Assembly (NCBI GenBank): GCA_937950105.1
Contig: CALFEM010000458.1
Span: forward strand, 1-9,352
Direction: 5' to 3'
Length of the DNA: 9,352 nt
From: an uncultured Alphaproteobacteria bacterium
GTDB lineage: Bacteria > Pseudomonadota > Alphaproteobacteria > Rhizobiales > Hyphomicrobiaceae
Shown here: piece after piece, positions 5,139 to 9,352 of the stretch
Position numbering within the stretch: the stretch's first letter is position 1
Layout of the letters: each line of letters starts with the position of its first letter
Notes under the pieces: generated by a model
What the model saw: only the letters and a program-made list of their open reading frames with translations
Told to the model about the DNA's origin: nothing
Database searches by the model: none
Made by a program: the position numbers and the translations under genes

Positions 5139-7607
5139 TCACAAAAACCCATACGGATCGACATCCACGGTCAGGCGCACATCGCCCTTGATGGGCGGCA
5201 GGCCGAGCAGCCATTCGCGCAGGTAGGCCTGCATGTCGAGATCGCGCGGCGCTTTGACCAGCAGGCGCCAGCGGTGACGGCCGCGGATGATCGCCAGCGG
5301 CGCTTCCGCCGGGCCGAGCACGCTGATCCGCTCGGAGAACGGCGCGAGCTTGGCGATCAGCCGTGCCGCGCGTTCCGCCTCGCCCTTGTCGCGCGCCGAG
5401 ACGATCAGCGCCGCGAGCCGGCCATAGGGCGGCAGCAGCCCGCGCTGGCGCACCTGGATCTCGCGCTCGATGAAGGCATCGCGGTCGCCGGAGACGATCG
5501 CCTGCATCACGGGGTGCGTCGGGTTGTAGGTCTGCACGAGGCCGTGCCCGACCACTTCGGCGCGTCCGGCGCGTCCCGTCACCTGATGCAGTAGCTGGAA
5601 CGTGCGCTCGCCCGCGCGCGGGTCGGCGCCCTGCGCGAGGCCGAGATCGCCATCGACGATGCCGACCAGCGCGAGGCCGGGGAAATGATGGCCCTTGGCC
5701 ACGATCTGCGTGCCGATGATGATGTCGGCTTCGCGCGCCTCGATCTTCTTGATGATCTCGCGCATCTCGACGAGGCTCGGGATCAGGTCTGACGACAGCA
5801 GCGCCACGCGCGCGTCCGGCCAGCGCTCGGCCACTTCTTCCGCGACGCGTTCGACGCCCGGCCCGCACGCCACCATGCCGCGGTCGGATTCGCACTTCGG
5901 GCACTTCTCCGGCACCGGCAGCGAGAAGCCGCAGTGGTGGCAATGCAGGCGGTTGCGGAAGCGATGCTCGACCAGCCACGCGGTGCATTGCGGGCATTCG
6001 AGGCGGTGCCCGCACGTGCGGCAGAGCGTCAGCGGGGCGTAACCGCGACGGTTCAGGTAGAGCAGTGATTGCTGGCCCTTTGCGATCGTCTCGGTGACCG
6101 CATCGACGAGGCGCGGCGACAGCCAGTGGCCCTTGTCCGGCGGCTCGGCGCGCAAGTCGATCGCCTGCACGTCGGGCAGTTCGGCGCCCGAGAAGCGGCC
6201 CGGCAGGATGACGTGGCGATAGCGCGCGGTGCGCGCGTTGACGTGGCTTTCGATCGACGGCGTGGCGGAGGCGAGGATCACCGGGAACCCGCCGAGGTTG
6301 CCGCGCACGACGGCCATGTCGCGTGCCTGATAGTGGACGCGATCCTCCTGCTTGAAGCCGGCGTCGTGCTCCTCGTCGACGATGACGAGACCGAGATCGG
6401 GATAGGGCAGGAACAGCGCCGAGCGCGCACCGACGACGACACGCGCCTCGCCCTTCGCCACCCATTTCCAGATGCGCCCGCGATCGGCCGGCGACAGTGC
6501 CGAATGCCATTCCGCCGGCGGCCCGCCGAAGCGCGCCTGAAAGCGGCCCATGAACTGGCTGGTCAGCGAGATCTCGGGCAGCATGATCAGCGCCTGTTTG
6601 CCCTGTGCGAGGGTGCGCGCCACCGCCTCGAAATAGACCTCGGTCTTGCCCGAGCCGGTGACGCCGTCGAGCAGCGACACCGAGAACGCGCGCGCATCGA
6701 CCGCCGAGCGCAACGTCTCGACTGCGCGCTCCTGGTCCTCGGTGAAGCTGTTGGCCTTGTGCGCGGGGTCGAGCCGCGCGGGCTTCCTCTCCGGCAACGC
6801 CACATCGACGAGATTGCCCGACGTCACGAGGCCGTCGACGACGCCGGTGGTGCAGCCGGCGAGTTCCGCCAGCGCCGCCTTGGTGCGGATCATGCCGTCG
6901 CAGGCGGCGTCGAGAACGCGCTGGCGCGCTGGCGACATGCGCGGCGGATCGGCAGCCTCCGCCACGTAGCGCACGCCGAAGCGCGGCTTTTCCGGCTCGA
7001 ACACGGACTGCGCGCTCATCATCATGCGCAGCACCATGCCGAGCGGGGTGAGCGTGTAGCGCGCGATCCACTCGGCGAAGCGCAAGCCGATCTCCGGCAG
7101 CGGCGGCACGTCGAGGACGCTGTCGATGGCCTTGAGCTTCTTCAAATTGACCGGCTTCCCGGGATCGTTGCCGAGGCTCTTCGGCCAGACCACGCCGATG
7201 CGCATCTGCGTGCCGAACGGCACCAGCACGAAGCTGCCGGGCGCGGGCGGCAGAGCATCACCCACGTCGTCGGAAAGCCCCCTCACAGCGTCGGACGGCC
7301 CCGCGTCCTTCTCTCCTTGGGGAGACGGTGCCCGGGCGGGCGAGGGGGCCTTGGTCAACACCGCTACGTCAGCAAGCAGGTCGGCCTGAGCCTCGCCGCC
7401 CCAATCCAGCGCACCGGCGGGCGGCAGGTAGTCGTAGGTCTGATCGAGCGCCACCGGCAGCAGCACCGGGACCAGCACGGGGCGCGGCGGCGACCGCTCT
7501 GTCGCCCCCGTTCCGTTATCCAACTGGTCCAGAAGACTATCCAAGGGCCCCGCCGCCGGATTAGAAGCTTGGTTTCCGAATCGAACAATTAGCCTAGGCG
7601 CCCGCAT
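5139..7607 (-). CDS. priA: Primosomal replication protein N' (replication restart helicase PriA)
   Basis: PriA recognises stalled forks, unwinds DNA 3' to 5' and reloads the replicative helicase. From the ATG at 7607 the product is 822 residues (E. coli PriA 732). The N-terminal DNA-binding part includes [19 protein letters not shown] (about 45-63). The helicase core has Walker A GVTGSGKT at 315-322, DEEH at 411-414, SATPSIES near 447 and QVTGRAGRA near 675. Eight zinc-binding cysteines are at 529, 532, 538, 541, 556, 559, 569 and 572. The start is uncertain: the ATG at 7607 has no clear ribosome site and sits 32 bp from the divergent transaldolase start. TTG codons at 7544 and 7523 are alternatives that would drop an N-terminus without family features. 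Residues about 64-123 are an extra segment compared with E. coli, and part of it (87-111) is encoded by a palindromic repeat. Confidence 0.96.
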   Translation of the reverse strand: MRAPRLIVRFGNQASNPAAGPLDSLLDQLDNGTGATERSPPRPVLVPVLLPVALDQTYDYLPPAGALDWGGEAQADLLADVAVLTKAPSPARAPSPQGEKDAGPSDAVRGLSDDVGDALPPAPGSFVLVPFGTQMRIGVVWPKSLGNDPGKPVNLKKLKAIDSVLDVPPLPEIGLRFAEWIARYTLTPLGMVLRMMMSAQSVFEPEKPRFGVRYVAEAADPPRMSPARQRVLDAACDGMIRTKAALAELAGCTTGVVDGLVTSGNLVDVALPERKPARLDPAHKANSFTEDQERAVETLRSAVDARAFSVSLLDGVTGSGKTEVYFEAVARTLAQGKQALIMLPEISLTSQFMGRFQARFGGPPAEWHSALSPADRGRIWKWVAKGEARVVVGARSALFLPYPDLGLVIVDEEHDAGFKQEDRVHYQARDMAVVRGNLGGFPVILASATPSIESHVNARTARYRHVILPGRFSGAELPDVQAIDLRAEPPDKGHWLSPRLVDAVTETIAKGQQSLLYLNRRGYAPLTLCRTCGHRLECPQCTAWLVEHRFRNRLHCHHCGFSLPVPEKCPKCESDRGMVACGPGVERVAEEVAERWPDARVALLSSDLIPSLVEMREIIKKIEAREADIIIGTQIVAKGHHFPGLALVGIVDGDLGLAQGADPRAGERTFQLLHQVTGRAGRAEVVGHGLVQTYNPTHPVMQAIVSGDRDAFIEREIQVRQRGLLPPYGRLAALIVSARDKGEAERAARLIAKLAPFSERISVLGPAEAPLAIIRGRHRWRLLVKAPRDLDMQAYLREWLLGLPPIKGDVRLTVDVDPYGFL
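7277..7349. repeat. REP/RPE-like palindromic repeat inside priA
   Basis: A 73-bp element has outer arms GCCCCCTCAC (7277-7286) and GCGAGGGGGC (7340-7349), nine of ten bases complementary, and an inner dyad TCTCC-TTGG-GGAGA (7312-7325). The form (GAGGGGGC ends and a central CTCTCCTTGGGGAGA core) is that of the palindromic repeats scattered through Bradyrhizobium-like genomes. Here it keeps the priA frame open and encodes about residues 87-111 ([20 protein letters not shown] and flanks), in a loop where E. coli PriA has only about ten residues. The element name is by resemblance. Confidence 0.65.
7560..7588 (-). promoter_or_regulatory. Candidate promoter for priA
   Basis: On the minus strand TTGTTC (7583-7588) is followed after 17 bases by TCTAAT (7560-7565), which matches TATAAT at five of six. 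If used, transcription would begin near 7553, downstream of the ATG at 7607, and PriA would have to start at a later codon such as the TTG at 7523. The -35 match is only three of six. Confidence 0.28.
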
Positions 7608-7624
7608 GGGGCGAGCCGAGGGCG

Positions 7625-7631
7625 AAGGAGC
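7625..7631 (+). promoter_or_regulatory. Ribosome binding site of the transaldolase gene
   Basis: GAAGGAG lies about nine bases before the ATG at 7640 and supports that start. It also means that the priA ATG at 7607 and the transaldolase translation signals occupy almost the same short segment. Confidence 0.7.
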
Positions 7632-7639
7632 TGCCGCCG

Positions 7640-8296
7640 ATGAAGTTCTTTGTCGATACCGCCGATGTGGCCGAAATCCGCGAACTCGCGGCGACCGGGC
7701 TGCTCGACGGCGTCACCACCAACCCGTCGCTGGTCGCCAAGACCGGGCGCGACTTCAAGGAAACCATCGCCGAGATCTGCGCCGTGGTGCCCGGCCCCGT
7801 GTCCGCCGAAGTCACCGCGCTCGACGCCGAGGGTATGATCCGCGAAGGCCGCATCCTGGCAAAGATCGCCAAAAACGTGACCGTGAAGGTGCCGCTGACC
7901 ATGGACGGCCTCAAGGCCTGCCGCACGCTGACGGGGGAGGGCACGCTCGTCAACGTCACGCTGTGCTTCTCGGCAACGCAGGCGTTGATGGCGGCGAAGG
8001 CGGGCGCCACGTTCGTTTCGCCGTTCATCGGCCGCCTCGACGACATCGGCCTCGATGGCATGCAACTCATCCGCGAGATTCGCCAGATCTACGACAATTA
8101 TCCGGCGCTCTCGACGGAAATCCTCGCGGCTTCGATCCGCTCGATCAATCACGTGCGTGACGCCGCCATCATCGGCGCCGACGTGGCGACCATCCCGCCG
8201 GGCGTGTTGAAGCAGCTCATCAAGCACCCGCTGACCGACAAGGGCATCGAGATGTTCATGTCCGACTGGGCCAAGACCAAGCAGTCGATCGGCTAA
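7640..8296 (+). CDS. tal: Transaldolase, short TalC/FSA-type
   Basis: The enzyme moves a dihydroxyacetone unit between sugar phosphates in the non-oxidative pentose phosphate pathway. The 218-residue TIM barrel has D6 (FVDTAD), N28 (VTTNPS) and the Schiff-base lysine K83 (TVKVPLT), with [14 protein letters not shown] [11 protein letters not shown] near 125-135 and AASIRS near 164. Its size and sequence fit the small TalC/FSA group. Two residues help separate activities: E57 (SAEVTA) and F129 (SPFIGR) are as in transaldolases, where fructose-6-phosphate aldolase of E. coli has Gln59 and Tyr131. I therefore call transaldolase rather than FSA. The ATG at 7640 has GAAGGAG nine bases upstream. It is divergent from priA with the starts 32 bp apart, and ends before a hairpin at 8397-8423. 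Confidence 0.95.
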   Translation: MKFFVDTADVAEIRELAATGLLDGVTTNPSLVAKTGRDFKETIAEICAVVPGPVSAEVTALDAEGMIREGRILAKIAKNVTVKVPLTMDGLKACRTLTGEGTLVNVTLCFSATQALMAAKAGATFVSPFIGRLDDIGLDGMQLIREIRQIYDNYPALSTEILAASIRSINHVRDAAIIGADVATIPPGVLKQLIKHPLTDKGIEMFMSDWAKTKQSIG

Positions 8297-8396
8297 GCTG
8301 TGTCGACCTGACGTCACCTCGGATAGTCCGGTGTCATCCCGGTGCTTGTCACCTTTCGCAGCGCGCTGGGTTGGCGGGCGGCCGCGCGCAAACAAG

Positions 8397-8423
8397 AAGA
8401 GCCGCCCGAGCGAGGCGGCTCTT
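8397..8423. terminator. Intrinsic terminator, probably bidirectional
   Basis: AAGAGCCGCC (8397-8406) and GGCGGCTCTT (8414-8423) form a perfect 10-bp stem with the 7-nt loop CGAGCGA. On the plus strand the stem runs into TTTCCGTTT; on the minus strand it runs into CTTGTTTG. It sits between two convergent genes, the transaldolase (ends 8296) and the Cys-rich exported protein (ends 8464), and so can end both transcripts. Confidence 0.85.
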
Positions 8424-8463
8424 TCCGTTTCAGGGAAAACTTGCAGGGGTTCCCGGGGTAATT

Positions 8464-8778
8464 TCAGCTCTTGGACCTGGCGGCGGCGCGCTCGGCGAGC
8501 GCGTCCTTGCAGGCGGAGGTGATCTCGCTCTGGTGTTGCTCGAGGCAGGCGCGCTTCAGGCCCTTGCCCTTTTCGGTGTCGGCGCAGAACTTAGTCACGT
8601 CGGCGCTGCAGGCGATACGGAACTTCTCGCGCATCGCCTTGCGGGCGGCATCGTCCGGCGTCACCGCGGGCGCTGCTTCGGTCGTCGCCGCAGGAGCCGG
8701 GGCCGCGGTGCCAGCCGACTGCGCGGCGGCGATCGCCGGAATGGCTCCCAGTGCAATGGCGAGAATGAAAATCCGCAT
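8464..8778 (-). CDS. Small exported protein with Cys-rich repeat
   Basis: The chosen ATG at 8778 gives 104 residues beginning MRIFILAIALGAIPAIAAA, a clear Sec signal peptide with likely cleavage after AIAAA (residue 19), and has AGAGGGG upstream. The frame extends to 8925, but that part precedes the signal peptide and is not needed. A low-complexity Ala/Pro linker (about 20-40) leads to a four-cysteine module, ACSADVTKFC, RACLEQ and SACKDAL, with cysteines at 57, 65, 78 and 90. This spacing matches the cysteine-rich repeat (Cys_rich_FGFR, PF00839) seen in short exported proteins of Rhizobiales, whose function is unknown. Two disulfides in the periplasm are likely. It is a single gene ending in the shared hairpin at 8397-8423. 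Confidence 0.88.
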   Translation of the reverse strand: MRIFILAIALGAIPAIAAAQSAGTAAPAPAATTEAAPAVTPDDAARKAMREKFRIACSADVTKFCADTEKGKGLKRACLEQHQSEITSACKDALAERAAARSKS

Positions 8779-8909
8779 CTGTCGTGCCCCTCTGGCCGGT
8801 GAATCACTGTCTTGAGGCCCAACATGACCGCGCCGGGCTGAACGCCTTCTGACCCCGCCGCTCATCTCCCGTTCATGTTCGCGCCACGCTCCCGTCACGA
8901 GCCCGCAAG
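8779..8909. other. Spacer between bfr terminator and the Cys-rich exported gene
   Basis: This spacer should hold the promoter of the gene starting at 8778. I see no convincing -35/-10 pair. The plus strand carries a short repeated GTTCATGTTC, and the minus strand a GCGTTCAGCC, but I cannot assign either to a known regulator. No gene is supported; the reading frame across it is an upstream extension of the exported-protein frame. Confidence 0.35.
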
Positions 8910-8939
8910 CAAAAGGCCCCCGCATCGCTGCAGGGGCCT
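8910..8939 (-). terminator. Intrinsic terminator of bfr
   Basis: On the minus strand AGGCCCC (8939-8933) pairs with GGGGCCT (8920-8914) across a 12-nt loop, followed by TTTGCTTGC. It begins about 20 bp past the bacterioferritin stop, the expected place and orientation, with a short T-tract. Confidence 0.85.
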
Positions 8940-8958
8940 CGCAAATCCTCTGATGCGT

Positions 8959-9352
8959 TCAGTGTCCTTCGACGTCGTTGGCCGAGTCCGCGTTGAGCAT
9001 GCCGTAGTTCTGCGCGCCGATCTTGTTCAACAGCTCGAGCTGGGTTTCGAGGAAATCGATGTGCCCTTCCTCGTCCTCCAGGAGATCGGCGAACAGCTCC
9101 ATCGACACGTAATCTTCCTTGTCGCGGCAGAGCGCGCGGCCCTTCATGTAATGCTCCTTGGCGATGTACTCGCCCTTGAGATCACACTCGAGCACTTCCT
9201 TGATGTTCTGGCCGATCATCAGCGGCGCGACGTGCTGCAGGTTCGGGTGCCCCTCGAGAAAGATGATGCGCGCGATGATCTTGTCGGCGTGCTGCATTTC
9301 CTCGATCGACTCGGCGCGCTCCTTCTTGGCGAGCTTGGTGTAGCCCCAGTCT
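8959..9352 (-). CDS. bfr: Bacterioferritin, partial (N-terminus beyond right edge)
   Basis: Bacterioferritin forms a 24-subunit haem-containing shell that oxidises and stores iron in the cytoplasm. The visible 130 residues begin inside the frame at [20 protein letters not shown] and run to a TGA at 8959-8961, so about 33 N-terminal residues, including the first iron-ligand Glu, lie outside. By alignment with E. coli Bfr the haem Met52 and ferroxidase residues Glu51 and His54 are present in EEMQHAD, Glu94 in CDLKGEY, and Glu127 and His130 in [10 protein letters not shown]. The haem-ligand methionine supports Bfr rather than a non-haem ferritin. The C-terminus ([11 protein letters not shown]) is slightly longer than in E. 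coli. A terminator follows at 8910-8939. An ATG at 9297 is internal, not the start. Confidence 0.97.
   Translation of the reverse strand, partial: DWGYTKLAKKERAESIEEMQHADKIIARIIFLEGHPNLQHVAPLMIGQNIKEVLECDLKGEYIAKEHYMKGRALCRDKEDYVSMELFADLLEDEEGHIDFLETQLELLNKIGAQNYGMLNADSANDVEGH

Noticed and set aside
4768..7071. Long minus-strand open frame (767 codons) overlapping priA in another frame
   Set aside because: It is a shadow of priA, which has every helicase motif in its own frame. The shadow translation is Arg/Ala/Gly-rich and crosses the Cys-rich gene without any family feature.
6069..7592. Plus-strand open frame (507 codons) antisense to priA
   Set aside because: Antisense shadow of priA with no recognisable motif and no ribosome site.

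Overview
The window is GC-rich chromosomal DNA that reads as an alphaproteobacterium, most likely of the order Hyphomicrobiales (Rhizobiales), near Bradyrhizobium, Rhodopseudomonas or Afipia. This rests on the protein sequences (ATP synthase alpha and delta, PriA, the short transaldolase, bacterioferritin and a small Cys-rich-repeat exported protein) and on a palindromic GC-rich repeat typical of these genomes. I could not run a search, so the genus is not settled.

Layout from left to right. At 1-1807 (minus) lies the promoter-proximal part of the F1 ATP synthase operon: atpH, then atpA, which runs off the left edge. Positions 1808-2160 are a gene-free atp leader/upstream region. At 2161-2607 (minus) is an unrecognised small exported four-cysteine protein. 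At 2815-4092 (minus) is a fused alpha/beta hydrolase-OsmC protein. At 4229-5123 (plus) is a two-gene cassette: an unrecognised exported protein whose only good start codon is one base out of frame, and a tightly coupled small protein with an eight-cysteine N-terminus and a possible STN-like C-terminus. At 5139-7607 (minus) is priA, which carries a REP-like palindromic repeat in frame inside its N-terminal part. At 7640-8296 (plus), divergent from priA, is a transaldolase of the small TalC/FSA-type fold. A perfect 10-bp hairpin separates it from the convergent exported Cys-rich-repeat protein at 8464-8778 (minus). At 8959-9352 (minus) is bacterioferritin, missing its N-terminus at the right edge and followed by a clear intrinsic terminator.

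The flanks are housekeeping: energy conversion (atpHA), replication restart (priA), central carbon metabolism (transaldolase) and iron storage (bfr). The 2161-5123 block between priA and atpH looks accessory. It holds a thiol-peroxidase fusion, two exported proteins of unknown role and a cysteine-rich protein, with dense palindromes between genes. The least described part is the 4229-5123 pair. The clearest structural oddities are the repeat inside priA and the one-base shift at the 4229 start. No tRNA, rRNA, CRISPR array, transposase or complete mobile element was seen.
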